Shown: positions 51,069 through 60,220, counted from the first letter of the stretch. The stretch is 64,000 bases of DNA from Enterovibrio calviensis DSM 14347 (GCF_000621165.1 NZ_JHZA01000011.1:124001-188000); one strand, 5' to 3'. Made by a program: numbers and translations. Notes: generated by a model from the letters alone, not told the origin.

Positions 51069-51953
51069 TCACTCTTCAAGTTGATTGAGAACGCGATGAC
51101 AGACGCGATAGAGCCACTCTTTTTGAGGATCGTTTTGCTTGGCTCGGTGATAGCACATCACGCAGTTAACTCTATCGTCAGACAAGGTTGGCAGTGCAAT
51201 GCCACGACAGTCCTCAGGGATAAGTCGAGACATGGTGAAAGAGTAGTGGTCAGAATTTCTCACAATGCTTTCTATCGATTTTGTATTTTCAACTTCCACC
51301 GTGGGAGTGATTTGATAACCCACCGCCGCTAAGCGCTCAAGCAATGGGTAGCGAACGTCGTTCCAACCAGGGTTGCGAGTGATAACAAAAGGATAGTGCT
51401 TTAACTCATCCATAGATTGCGCCGGATGATCATTTCGAACAAAAAATGTCGGTGACACTTCACATAGCGGCTTTTGGAGTATGACCTGTGGGAGCGTTTC
51501 GTCATAGGTACTAAACAGCACCGCATTTTCCCCTTCGACCATACGTGATCGTGCTTCTAGGCTCCATTGGCGCATAGAAATTTTGGCCAGAGGCGCTTCT
51601 TCTCGCAGAGCAAGATAAAGCCGACCGCCAAAGTTGTCCCAAAATAGCGCATGCCCATAAAGAACGATTTCTTGCTTTAAGGATTGGGGCGAAAATTCAC
51701 TGTGCTGAATCGCATCGAAGGTGTCTAATATTTGTTCGAAATGAGCGAGGTTGGTGTCCATGAACGTCGTGGGTTCAAAGCCATGCTTACCTTGGATGAA
51801 TAGCGGATCTTCAAAATGCACTTTGAGCTTAGACAAGATCTTACTGATCGCGCTTGAGGTTTTACCTAACGCGTCAGCGACCAGCTTCACATTGCGAAGC
51901 TCATACATCTTCACCAAAACAAACATGCTTTGAATGTCTAAGTTGTGTCCCAT
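51069..51953 (-). CDS. LysR-family transcriptional regulator
   Basis: A 294-aa LysR-type regulator with an N-terminal winged helix-turn-helix (RNVKLVADALGKTSSAISKI, about 20-39) and a C-terminal substrate-binding domain. The N-terminus (DIQSMFVLVKMYELRN) and helix resemble the LeuO/NhaR-like branch that binds without strict co-inducers. Its target is unknown; the divergently arranged neighbours are too far away to assign one. Confidence 0.85.
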   Translation of the reverse strand: MGHNLDIQSMFVLVKMYELRNVKLVADALGKTSSAISKILSKLKVHFEDPLFIQGKHGFEPTTFMDTNLAHFEQILDTFDAIQHSEFSPQSLKQEIVLYGHALFWDNFGGRLYLALREEAPLAKISMRQWSLEARSRMVEGENAVLFSTYDETLPQVILQKPLCEVSPTFFVRNDHPAQSMDELKHYPFVITRNPGWNDVRYPLLERLAAVGYQITPTVEVENTKSIESIVRNSDHYSFTMSRLIPEDCRGIALPTLSDDRVNCVMCYHRAKQNDPQKEWLYRVCHRVLNQLEE

Positions 51954-52070
51954 CGTCGTTATCCGTCAAATATCCCCCTAGGAATATAGAAAATCACTGA
52001 CCGTTACCTCAATGAAAAATACGCGTATTTGAGTGATGTGCGCCGCATAAGATGGCTTATTAGGGATTGC

Positions 52071-52619
52071 CTAGCCCTTGTCTAATTGGTTCTTTATGAC
52101 AGACAACAGATTAGGGGAGAGCGGTGACACCGAGCTTGGAAACGTCGCGATGACATCACCATCAGGGTTAATTAAATACTTATAAAAATTCCACCTTGGT
52201 TCAACACCCGCCTGACGTGCCACCTCCGCAAAAACAGGGTTAGCGCCGCTCCCTCGCACATTGGTTCTCGCCATCATCGGGAAGGTGACGCCATAGTCGA
52301 GATAACACACCTTGGCGCTTGCGTCTTCACCGCCCCTGTCCTGATTGAAGTCATTGGATGGAAACCCAATAACGGCGAAATTCTGATCTTTATATTGCTG
52401 GTAAAGGGTTTCCAACTGTTCAAACTGCGAGGTGAAGCCACACTGACTTGCCGTGTTGACCACCAAGATAGTTTTGCCCTGAAACGCTTCGCATAAGTTA
52501 ATGGTTTCGGTGGAATTCAACTTACGCTGAGAGCCTTTAAGCACCTCGGGGCAACTTGCTGCAAACGCAACACCACTAAAACAAAGCCAACCAACCCAAA
52601 TCGCCATTAATGCTTTCAT
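52071..52619 (-). CDS. Exported glutathione peroxidase-like protein
   Basis: A 182-aa protein of the glutathione peroxidase family with a signal peptide (MKALMAIWVGWLCFSGVAFA), so it acts in the periplasm. The peroxidatic cysteine is Cys60 in NTASQCGFT, with the family motifs IGFPSNDFNQD and WNFYKYLI (Trp of the catalytic tetrad). It uses Cys rather than selenocysteine, and the likely reductant is thioredoxin-type rather than glutathione. It stands alone. Confidence 0.88.
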   Translation of the reverse strand: MKALMAIWVGWLCFSGVAFAASCPEVLKGSQRKLNSTETINLCEAFQGKTILVVNTASQCGFTSQFEQLETLYQQYKDQNFAVIGFPSNDFNQDRGGEDASAKVCYLDYGVTFPMMARTNVRGSGANPVFAEVARQAGVEPRWNFYKYLINPDGDVIATFPSSVSPLSPNLLSVIKNQLDKG

Positions 52620-52762
52620 GTGCTTTCACCGTAATTTGATGTGATAGGAATAACCCAAACCAATGGGTGATCGGTTTTTGGGATACAGGGATTAATACTC
52701 TAAAAGTCAAAAAGCGATCATATTGTGCGGAGTGATGGCCGTTTGCATTGGCGCTTTAGCCA

Positions 52763-53611
52763 TTAGGCTTGTGCGTTTTCTTTATTGTTTGAAGGACTCG
52801 ACCCAACTTCGGGTATACCTTCAATATGCCTGCATTGCGGAAAGCGCGAACAACCATAAAACGACGAGCCTTGGTGCTTCCCTTGCTTGGCCATTCGAAG
52901 CACCATGGGTGATTTACACTTTGGGCAAACAGGGGAGTGCGAGTTTGGTTCATCGCGTGTTGCCAACTGCTCTCGTACCGCTTCCCTTTTTGGTTTCGTT
53001 TCTTCAATCATGGCTAATAGCTTGCCGCCATTGATAAGCTCAAAGTGTTTAGACGCGGCAAACGTGATGGCTTCTGTTGTGAAGTTCCCTGAAGTCACTA
53101 CAATCATTCTTTTTGCGCGTCGATCTAGCATCACGCCATAAAGCTCTCGCAATACCTTTACGCCAACTTTTCTCGCTTTCCAGTGTTTGCATTGAACAAG
53201 CTGCAACTCCTCATCTTTTCGCAATTCTATATCCACGCCACCATCCGGTGCATGTGAAAGGCTTTGAGTTACTCGGAACCCTTTTTGCCTGTAGTACTCG
53301 CCGACCAACGCCTCAAAGTCCAACCAATGCATTTGGTGTAAGTGTGCATGCGACGCTGTTTTTAGTAACCGTTTCCTGGAAGTAAACCGTTTTAATAGCG
53401 AAATCGGAGCAGGTAGCAAAAGAATCGAAGAGAGATAAATCGCGACACTTTGCGAAGCGTTAATAAACCCCTCAGAGGCAACAGTGCCGTTATCTAGATA
53501 ATAAGGAAATAGATAAGTAAGAGCGACGAACGCACAGCCAGAAACAACAACACTGACCCACCAAGGCGCATCGGTTAAAAGTACAAGAAGATGATCGTTT
53601 CGCTTTGCCAC
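52763..53611 (-). CDS. Membrane-anchored Mrr-like restriction endonuclease with zinc ribbon
   Basis: A 282-aa protein. Two transmembrane helices occupy about residues 16-36 and 52-68. An Mrr-type endonuclease domain follows (about 95-205), with the PD-(D/E)xK-like core DGGVDIEL...QLVQCKHWK. It ends with a four-cysteine zinc ribbon of the topoisomerase C4 type (CPKCKSPM...YGCSRFPQC). It probably cleaves foreign or modified DNA at the membrane. A GTG start is used. A truncated paralogue lacking the nuclease lies at 62734-62976, and the gene sits just outside the left end of the integrated element. Confidence 0.82.
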   Translation of the reverse strand: MAKRNDHLLVLLTDAPWWVSVVVSGCAFVALTYLFPYYLDNGTVASEGFINASQSVAIYLSSILLLPAPISLLKRFTSRKRLLKTASHAHLHQMHWLDFEALVGEYYRQKGFRVTQSLSHAPDGGVDIELRKDEELQLVQCKHWKARKVGVKVLRELYGVMLDRRAKRMIVVTSGNFTTEAITFAASKHFELINGGKLLAMIEETKPKREAVREQLATRDEPNSHSPVCPKCKSPMVLRMAKQGKHQGSSFYGCSRFPQCRHIEGIPEVGSSPSNNKENAQA

Positions 53612-53783
53612 GATGAAAGCTCATAGAATGGTAATAAAGCTAATTAACCATGAGCAAGAAGCCTTGAAAATCGGGATTTTTTCACGGCTCGATGTGGTCG
53701 ATGTTTTTGGGTGGAAACGAATGTGAGAGACATAGAATAGGCAGGATGTAAGACACGAGCATTTCCATTCAAATGACAACAAA

Positions 53784-53824
53784 TGGTGGAGCTTTTGAAT
53801 TTAAGACCATGCGATTATGAGACG
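53784..53824 (-). other. Candidate attL with decayed tRNA 3' half
   Basis: CGATTATGAG at 53812-53821 followed by ACG repeats the anticodon-loop sequence of tRNA-Ile2 (63249-63258, followed by TCG). Upstream, TGGTGG at 53784-53789, TTGAA and ACCA occur in the order of the tRNA 3' half (TGGTGG, TTGAA, ACCA), but with about 7 bases lost and many changes. This is the expected remnant of a displaced tRNA end at the far boundary of an element that entered the tRNA. The identity is short, so it is a candidate only. Confidence 0.5.
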
Positions 53825-53952
53825 GTTTTAGGGGTGTATTAGCATGAACGGCGATGAACAAAGAAACACAAAATAACCGTTTAATATCAATAAATTGAAA
53901 GAAATTCGGTGTATCTAGTTGTTCACTGAAATTCATGGGAATATGATGAATC

Positions 53953-53975
53953 TGCTACATATGTGCTACACAGAG
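53953..53975 (+). promoter_or_regulatory. Paired integrase arm-type repeats, left end
   Basis: TGCTACA at 53953-53959 and 53964-53970, 11 bp apart, within a segment similar to 63137-63159 near the other end of the element. Such paired short direct repeats upstream of a tyrosine integrase gene are typical arm-type binding sites; binding is inferred. Confidence 0.55.
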
Positions 53976-54006
53976 CGAGCGGCTAAGTGCAAGGAAGCAG
54001 ATCAAT

Positions 54007-55251
54007 ATGCCCATAAAAAAGAAGATCACCACGACCAGTATCAAGCAATTTAAAGTCGAAGATAAGCGGATCAATGATACCGAAATTCTCGGCTTTCATG
54101 CGCGGATTTCTTCAACGGGTCGCATCTTCTATTACCTGTTTTATCGCTTCGAAGGGAAGCAGGTCAATTATAAATTGGGGAACGCGAACGACATCACCCC
54201 AACACAAGCGCGAGACCTCGCTAAAGCCAAAGCGGGTGAAGTGGCAAAAGGCAACGACGTTCAAGACATTAAGAAGAAAGTCCGCCAAGAAGCCCAACGC
54301 CGAAAACACATCAAATTGCCGACTTACCTAGATGAACGCTATTTGCCGTTCCTGCTGACAAGAAACCCCAAAACCGCGCATCGCATCATCAAACACCTAA
54401 AAAGCCACTTTGCTTTCTTGATGGACAAAGAACTCGATCAAATTACCGCGTGGGAGATTGAGAAGTGGCGAAGCGAACGACGCCAAAAAGGAAAAGCCGC
54501 CGCCACGATTAACGATTCCGTGAACACACTAAAAGGCGCGTTATCGCGTGCGGTCGAGTGGGGGCTGATTGATTCCCACGAACTGAGCAAAGTGAAGACC
54601 ATCAAAGCCGACAATACCCGCGTTCGTTACCTCAACGACAACGAAGAAAAGCGGTTACGCCATGCCATTAAAGAGCGTGATTGGAATATCCGCCTTGCTC
54701 GTCGTTCTGCCAATACCCATAGAGAAATCCGAAACTACGAAAAGTACCCAAGCTTGGATGATGTGACGTTCGTGGATTACGTCGAGCCGCTTATCCTGCT
54801 TGCTATGAACACAGGCTTTCGTCGTGGTGAAATGCTAAGCCTTGAATGGTCAGACGTATCGTTTAGTGAAAGGTATGTGCAAGTGCGCGGCGGCAATGCC
54901 AAATCAAAGAAGGGGAGAATTGTTCCTTTGAACAACGAAGCCTATAACGCGTTAACTAACTGGCGAGAGCAAAACCAAGCATCGAGGTATCTGTTTGAAG
55001 GGAAAAGCGGCGTACCATTGAAAGAAGTGAAAAAGCCGTGGGCGACGGTGTTGGATTTAGCGCAGATTCAAGGCTTTAACTTTCACGACCTCCGCCACCA
55101 CTTCGCAAGTAAGCTGGTAATGGCGGGGGTAGACTTGAACACAGTCCGAGAGCTGCTAGGCCATTCAGACCTAAAGATGACGCTAAGGTATGCACACTTA
55201 GCGCCAGAACATAAGGCGGCTGCTGTTAATTTAATCAGTGGTGATAATTGA
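54007..55251 (+). CDS. Tyrosine-family site-specific integrase
   Basis: A 414-aa phage-type integrase. An N-terminal arm-binding domain (about 1-95), a SAM-like core-binding domain (about 105-195) and a C-terminal catalytic domain carry the full active-site set: Arg272 (TGFRRGEML), His360 and Arg363 (HDLRHHF), His386 (LGHSDLKMT) and the nucleophile Tyr395 (RYAH). It is the first gene inside the left end of the element and should catalyse insertion into and excision from tRNA-Ile2. Confidence 0.95.
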   Translation: MPIKKKITTTSIKQFKVEDKRINDTEILGFHARISSTGRIFYYLFYRFEGKQVNYKLGNANDITPTQARDLAKAKAGEVAKGNDVQDIKKKVRQEAQRRKHIKLPTYLDERYLPFLLTRNPKTAHRIIKHLKSHFAFLMDKELDQITAWEIEKWRSERRQKGKAAATINDSVNTLKGALSRAVEWGLIDSHELSKVKTIKADNTRVRYLNDNEEKRLRHAIKERDWNIRLARRSANTHREIRNYEKYPSLDDVTFVDYVEPLILLAMNTGFRRGEMLSLEWSDVSFSERYVQVRGGNAKSKKGRIVPLNNEAYNALTNWREQNQASRYLFEGKSGVPLKEVKKPWATVLDLAQIQGFNFHDLRHHFASKLVMAGVDLNTVRELLGHSDLKMTLRYAHLAPEHKAAAVNLISGDN

Positions 55252-55360
55252 TCTTACTGTAATTTATCAGATCTATGCTGTAAGAATTGCTTTACTTATT
55301 TTTAAACTTGAAAATTTATGATATTTTCCAGACTTTGAGATCAATTGCTAATAATGAAAA

Positions 55361-57223
55361 ATGACACATAGTGAAGAAAAAAAATGCGCCTCAGCTTTAT
55401 ATAAACTTTTAGTTGAAAAGAAAAAAGAACTTACAGGAGCTCTCCATGCGGAGCTTAATCCCTGGCTGGAAAAAGAAAGTATAGCTAAGATTGTTGAAAG
55501 TTCAGTGAGGGTTGCAATAGTAGCAAATGTTTTCAAAAAAGAAGATCCAGTTGATGTAAACAAATTTTACTATCCAAGTCAGTTGCATAAAAAAGGAGCA
55601 AATCCGCACGTTAACTTTTATGCAGAAGGTTTGTCCGATTTTTGTACAGATAATTCAATAATCATTGAAGGTACAGTTGGTCAAGGTAAATCAATTTTAT
55701 TGAGATATCTTCATAGATTTGAACTTTCTTTAGCTGAGTCTATTCCATTATTTATAGAGTTAAGAGATGTTGGTAAAGAGAGTCTTCTTGATTACATATC
55801 TAACCATATAAAAAGTGAGTTATCTATGAGGTGCTCAAGAGAATTAGCATCTAGGCTCATTGATATTGGTGTTTTCTCATTATTTTTTGATGGTTTTGAT
55901 GAGGTGGAGCCTGTAAAAAGATCTCGACTTACCAATGAGATAAGAGAAATGGCAAGAAGGAATGGCACAAGAAAAACCATTTGTACTAGTCGGCCAAATA
56001 ATGAGATCCAATCATCAGCTGAATTTGATGTTTTTTGTATAAACCCACTAGGTAATGAGGATCAAATAAAATTTATTAGTAAGCTAATGGATAGTTATGA
56101 AGAGAACTCGAAGCATAGAATTCAACTAGGTAAAAATATATCAGGAATGAAGGAGGATTTGAGATGTTTACTACAGACCCCTCTAGTTTTAACATTATTT
56201 GCTATAGTGTATAGGAGGAGTGTTAAAATACCAGATAGTAAAACAAAGTTCTACAAAATGCTATTTAATACATTGGTTTCCGAACATGATGGTATGAAAA
56301 TTGGCTTTACAAGACCAACGCTAAGCGGTCTGTCTGCAGAAGAATTTCATCTTGTCTTGGAATATATCTCATTTTTATTTATATCTAAAAGGTATAGTAG
56401 TTCTAATGAGATAGATTTTGTCGTTCTAGTGAATGGAGCACTTAGAAAAGCATTAATTACTAAGGGGACTGCGAGAAAGGTTCTCGATGATCTGACAAAG
56501 AACACTTGTTTAATAGAGATTGATAACCATACACATAAATTTATTCATGATTCAATACCTTTCTATTTTGCAGCATCCTGTGTTAGAAGTAACACTTCAG
56601 ATCAACAATCTGAGGCTTTTTACAAAGAGAGGATTAATAAATTAGATGTTTGGTCTAATATTTTAGATTTTTTAGAAGATATTGATGATATGAACTTCAA
56701 TCGTTTTTACCTTAAAAAGCAGATTGAAAGCTATTTTATCAGAAGAGAACTGGAAAATAATAGGTTTTTATTCAATAGAGACTCTGCTATCAGGTTCTTA
56801 CATAATTTTGTTTTTACAGTTATTAGAAGTAAGGTTGGTGGAGATATATTATTTACTTCTATTACCTTTGTCCCACGAACTGACTGGTTTGCATCAAAGT
56901 ATTTTATATCTTCAGATATCATTGTAAATAAGGTAAATCTAGATAAGTTTACCTCAGGCATGAGGGTTTATTTTGAATCAATAACTAAGAAGAAATTAAT
57001 TTCCGCCATTGATAAATCCTCTAAGTCACATGAGAAATTAGACGCAAAACATCAATTTATTATATCGTCAATGGATCTTCTACCATTTTTAGATAAGTTA
57101 AATCTAATCGATGAGGCTATTGATAACCTAAACTTAGTGCCATTCGATGCCTTGAGGTCGGTTTATGATAGAACGAAAGTTGCAACTACAAATGCTCTAG
57201 ATGAGGATTTCTTTAAAGTATGA
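55361..57223 (+). CDS. NACHT-domain STAND NTPase, candidate anti-phage sensor
   Basis: A 620-aa protein. An N-terminal helical region (about 1-95) leads into a NACHT NTPase with Walker A GTVGQGKS (104-111), Walker B FFDGFDEVE (Asp177, with the NACHT-typical acidic DE at 180-181) and a sensor-like TSRP segment. The C-terminal 300 residues are predicted helical without leucine-rich or tetratricopeptide repeats that I can see. No fused effector (nuclease, TIR or protease) is evident. It is much richer in A and T than the flanking genes, suggesting separate acquisition. Its stop overlaps the next gene by 4 bp. Bacterial NACHT proteins are established anti-phage sensors; function here is inferred. 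Confidence 0.82.
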   Translation: MTHSEEKKCASALYKLLVEKKKELTGALHAELNPWLEKESIAKIVESSVRVAIVANVFKKEDPVDVNKFYYPSQLHKKGANPHVNFYAEGLSDFCTDNSIIIEGTVGQGKSILLRYLHRFELSLAESIPLFIELRDVGKESLLDYISNHIKSELSMRCSRELASRLIDIGVFSLFFDGFDEVEPVKRSRLTNEIREMARRNGTRKTICTSRPNNEIQSSAEFDVFCINPLGNEDQIKFISKLMDSYEENSKHRIQLGKNISGMKEDLRCLLQTPLVLTLFAIVYRRSVKIPDSKTKFYKMLFNTLVSEHDGMKIGFTRPTLSGLSAEEFHLVLEYISFLFISKRYSSSNEIDFVVLVNGALRKALITKGTARKVLDDLTKNTCLIEIDNHTHKFIHDSIPFYFAASCVRSNTSDQQSEAFYKERINKLDVWSNILDFLEDIDDMNFNRFYLKKQIESYFIRRELENNRFLFNRDSAIRFLHNFVFTVIRSKVGGDILFTSITFVPRTDWFASKYFISSDIIVNKVNLDKFTSGMRVYFESITKKKLISAIDKSSKSHEKLDAKHQFIISSMDLLPFLDKLNLIDEAIDNLNLVPFDALRSVYDRTKVATTNALDEDFFKV

Positions 57224-57852
57224 ATAAGTGGAACTTTGTACGTTATTTTGGTGAAAGTAAATTAGTTAGAAGTAACTACTTATGGATATTTATTATACCT
57301 CTCTTGGCGAAAAATTTCGATATTATAAGTACACACATTGGGCTCGATCTTGAGTTGACTTTTAGCTTATCTAAATTTTTCTTTGCTTCATTGTTTTTTT
57401 GTCTCGGTACGGTGATTTATCAGTTACGATGTCCAAGTATTATTAAGCAGAATGAAAGCTATGCTTCGTTTCTTAATGAAGGGAAAAATACACAGCATGT
57501 ATCAGACTACCTTGTTGAATCCAAAAAATCTTTTCTTTCAGATGTGAAAGAAGGAGATATCTCTACTTTCAAGTCTAAGTTTGATAACTGTGAGGGAAAC
57601 GATAATAAATTTGACCTTAAGATCGAGGAGGAATGGTTCTTTGTTGATAAAGATAGAGCTTCTTGTTTTTTTTGGGATGTTTATAATTTCTTAAATGAAT
57701 CTTATAGAGTCTCTTGTTTTTTATCCCTATCCTCATACTTAATAGGTGTTTTGTTTTTAATGATAAGCTCTATTGTTAATGTCGCTTTTGCATTCCAATA
57801 TTTTTTCCCTAACATTAAGGTTTTTAAGGTTGTCTATAGTATTATTTCATAG
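57220..57852 (+). CDS. Small membrane protein coupled to NACHT gene
   Basis: A 210-aa AT-rich gene product with hydrophobic helices at about 21-37 (YLWIFIIPLLAKNF), 51-68 (FFFASLFFCLGTVIYQL) and a long stretch at about 165-197, so three or four membrane passes around a polar, acidic middle (about 80-150). Its ATG overlaps the NACHT stop (ATGA), which predicts equal production with the NTPase. No known family is recognised. A membrane-disrupting effector, or an anchor for the sensor, is a plausible role. Confidence 0.7.
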   Translation: MNKWNFVRYFGESKLVRSNYLWIFIIPLLAKNFDIISTHIGLDLELTFSLSKFFFASLFFCLGTVIYQLRCPSIIKQNESYASFLNEGKNTQHVSDYLVESKKSFLSDVKEGDISTFKSKFDNCEGNDNKFDLKIEEEWFFVDKDRASCFFWDVYNFLNESYRVSCFLSLSSYLIGVLFLMISSIVNVAFAFQYFFPNIKVFKVVYSIIS

Positions 57853-58927
57853 GGTGTCGGACTGTTGATTTCATGACCAAAATGTATTGCAAGTATAATA
57901 ATAGGGATTTTATTTTTCGTGTCGATTTCTAATATTTTCTAACTGGGAATTACATGGCGAATGTGTTTTTGGGATTTCTAAGATTGTAAATGTTAAGTGA
58001 CCTTTTAAAATAACATGACTAATCGGTAGTAAGTTATTGATTATTAACTTAAAGCCAAATGTTCGTTGCTGGAATGCGAGGCCAGATCGGTACTGTGATG
58101 TTACTGGTGACTTCCCCTAATCTAACCAGATGTAGAGTCGGTTTGGAAGCCGACTCCTTAACCAAATAAAAGGGTCATTTTACCGATCAACTTCGTTAGA
58201 TGATCCTTTAGGTTGCCTATTTCGGTCAAAACCAAATGTTCGGCTTACAAGCCTAAAGACTTTCTTACTCCTACCCTTGACCACTAACTTTGCATTAGAT
58301 GGAGAGAATACGATCCATATCGCTTATCCCAGCGTTACGTCACTATCGACTTGCCTTAATCTATCCGGATGTAAACTAGGTTTGGAAGCCGACTCCTTAA
58401 CCGACCAACTTCGGTTAGATAAACCTTTAGGTTAGCCCTTTCGGTCAAAATCAAATGTTCGGCTTCTTAACCGACGAAGCCGCATAAACACTAGGCTTCT
58501 AACCGAAACGGTTAAGCCTAAAGGCTATTCGGGCTGCCGACACTTCTTCTATCCCCTACCATCGTCCCAACATAACGTTATGTAACGAACGTTTCCTGTT
58601 AATTCACTAAATGTGCTTCCTGTTAGGTAACGTTACGAGAATACGACCCAGATCGCTTGTTGTTAGGTTATGCGTTAGAGATCATGGAGATATGATGGAT
58701 TGAGCGATTTTGGCTTTGGCGTTTAAATGGAATCAAAGCCAATCTAAACCTAAAGGTCTAAATCTTCGGTTTACTGAACTTTTAGGTCAATCAAAATCTC
58801 CAATCAGCAAAGTTCGGTCAGTTAACCGACGAAGCCGCATAAACACTAGGTTTCTAACCGAAACAGGTAGACCTAAAGGTTTGGCTGTTTCGGTTAGATG
58901 AACCTAAAGGTTAGGAAGTACGCAAGG
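57853..58927. repeat. Noncoding block of degenerate direct and inverted repeats
   Basis: About 1.1 kb without a convincing ORF. From 58110 to 58910 it holds several repeated units. A 24-bp sequence is exact at 58140-58163 and 58379-58402. A related segment occurs at 58223-58246 and 58442-58465. A 43-bp sequence occurs at 58467-58509 and 58822-58864 with one mismatch. A motif of about 26 bp, CGTTAGAT...CCTTTAGGTT, appears near 58191, 58408 and 58888. Many are built from short palindromes such as AACCGAAACGGTT and CCTAAAGG. It may be a replication origin, a transcription-factor array or a structured RNA. It is not a CRISPR array because spacing is irregular. Confidence 0.7.
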
Positions 58928-59872
58928 ATGCAAAAAAGACGTTTTTACCGTATCGATGAAATCAACGATGTAACCACCATAACCAAAGGCGATTTGCTTC
59001 ATGCCGTAGAGCGGAGTGAGTTGTCACTCTGCGCGTGGGTTGATGCCAAAGCTTTAGGTGTGCAATTAAAAGGCTCTGATTCTAATCAGCCAGCTTTGGC
59101 AAATCTGTTTGATTACCGTGGGGTGTTAAGTCTTACGTCAAAGCAATCGATAGAATGTGTGAATTCACATAAAACGAGTATTGAACGAACCGTTATCCAT
59201 GAACCGGAGTTCCTTACCAATTGGCGAAGTGCATTGGTTGATTACCCTAAAGCTAAACATGTTCGGTTTAGTCGGGTTACGACGATGACTAAACAGCCTG
59301 TAGATTCGTTCGTCGCCTTTGCCTCAATCGGTACAGCAGCAGTATTAGGTCAAAGGTTAAAGGAACTATCCAAAGCGGGTGCAGACGAAATTCGAAAGGA
59401 AGGGCTTCAAGGCATGTTCAATGCGTTTATGGATACCGATGAAGAATTGGCAATCAAACCACTTGAGATTGGCTTTGATTCACTTCGCTTTGATTTGCTA
59501 TCTGTTCACAAAGTATTTGGTTTAGATACCAATCAAAATGCGCTTCAAAGTCCAATTATTGTTAATCCAAGTGTTTCTCAACGCAGAGGCCGAAGAAATC
59601 GCGTTCTAGATGTGATAGAGCGCGCACTTAAGGCCAATCCCCAAGGTGATTATCATACTATCCACAAGATGATTCGGGATGAGCATAATGAGCACGAGAA
59701 TAAAGCCGACTTTTCGGATAAAACCTTTGACGTTGACGAGGTTATTCAAAAAATAGACTCAGAAGGGATTTCATGGCGGATGCAAAGTGGCAAGGAAAAA
59801 CCCATGAAGCGAAAGTATTTTAACGACTTAGTTACCAAAGTCCGAGGGGAACTAGGATTAAACAAACAGTAA
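58928..59872 (+). CDS. Hypothetical element protein (314 aa)
   Basis: A soluble 314-aa protein starting MQKRRFYRIDEINDVTTIT. AGGAAG lies 9 bp upstream of this ATG, which is preferred over an earlier ATG (58898) that lies inside the repeat array. The C-terminal third is charged and helical (NKADFSDKTFDVDEVIQKID). I do not recognise a family; the N-terminus resembles small DNA-binding proteins of the MerR/AlpA type only in length and charge. It is followed by a terminator-like hairpin and lies between the repeats and the AlpA gene, so a role in replication or regulation of the element is likely. Confidence 0.65.
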   Translation: MQKRRFYRIDEINDVTTITKGDLLHAVERSELSLCAWVDAKALGVQLKGSDSNQPALANLFDYRGVLSLTSKQSIECVNSHKTSIERTVIHEPEFLTNWRSALVDYPKAKHVRFSRVTTMTKQPVDSFVAFASIGTAAVLGQRLKELSKAGADEIRKEGLQGMFNAFMDTDEELAIKPLEIGFDSLRFDLLSVHKVFGLDTNQNALQSPIIVNPSVSQRRGRRNRVLDVIERALKANPQGDYHTIHKMIRDEHNEHENKADFSDKTFDVDEVIQKIDSEGISWRMQSGKEKPMKRKYFNDLVTKVRGELGLNKQ

Positions 59873-59887
59873 ACTCTACCCTCTGAA

Positions 59888-59931
59888 AAAAGCCCTTAAC
59901 TAGACCCTTGGTTAAACCCTTAAGGGCTTTT
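59888..59931 (+). terminator. Hairpin after the 314-aa gene
   Basis: A 12-bp perfect stem (AAAAGCCCTTAA/TTAAGGGCTTTT) with a 20-base loop lies 15 bp after the stop codon. The T-run is only four bases. Confidence 0.65.
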
Positions 59932-59977
59932 GAGCGAATAACTTGGTGTCTCCTAATGAACAATAATGGAGATGCCA

Positions 59978-60220
59978 ATGCATACAGAACACACCCAGAA
60001 ACGTGCATACACAGAGCAAGAAACTTCCGCCTATATCGGCATGAGCCGTTCCTTCCTGCGTCAATCACGCATGGAAGGCCACCGTGAAAACCGAACCGAC
60101 GCGCCGCCATTTATCAAAATAGGTCGTGCAGTCCGTTACCTCAAAGAAGATCTCGATAACTGGCTAAATCGACATCGCAAATACACTCACCTGACCTGTG
60201 AAGGGGGTGAGCATGCTTAA
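59978..60220 (+). CDS. AlpA-type excisionase/transcriptional regulator
   Basis: An 80-aa helix-turn-helix protein of the AlpA/MerR-like type: the recognition region is AYIGMSRSFLRQSR, followed by the typical PPFIKIGRAVRYLKEDLDNWL. In satellites and prophages such proteins act as excisionase or switch regulators of integrase and replication genes. The ATG at 59978 is chosen because GGAG lies 6 bp upstream; two earlier in-frame ATGs lie at or before that ribosome site. It overlaps the next gene by 8 bp. Confidence 0.85.
   Translation: MHTEHTQKRAYTEQETSAYIGMSRSFLRQSRMEGHRENRTDAPPFIKIGRAVRYLKEDLDNWLNRHRKYTHLTCEGGEHA

Noticed and set aside
55361-57852. Toxin-antitoxin pair
   Set aside because: The first gene is a large NACHT NTPase and the second a multi-pass membrane protein; neither matches a known toxin or antitoxin and the sizes are atypical.
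58110-58910. Possible CRISPR array
   Set aside because: Repeat units differ in length and sequence, spacing is irregular and there are no cas genes in the window.
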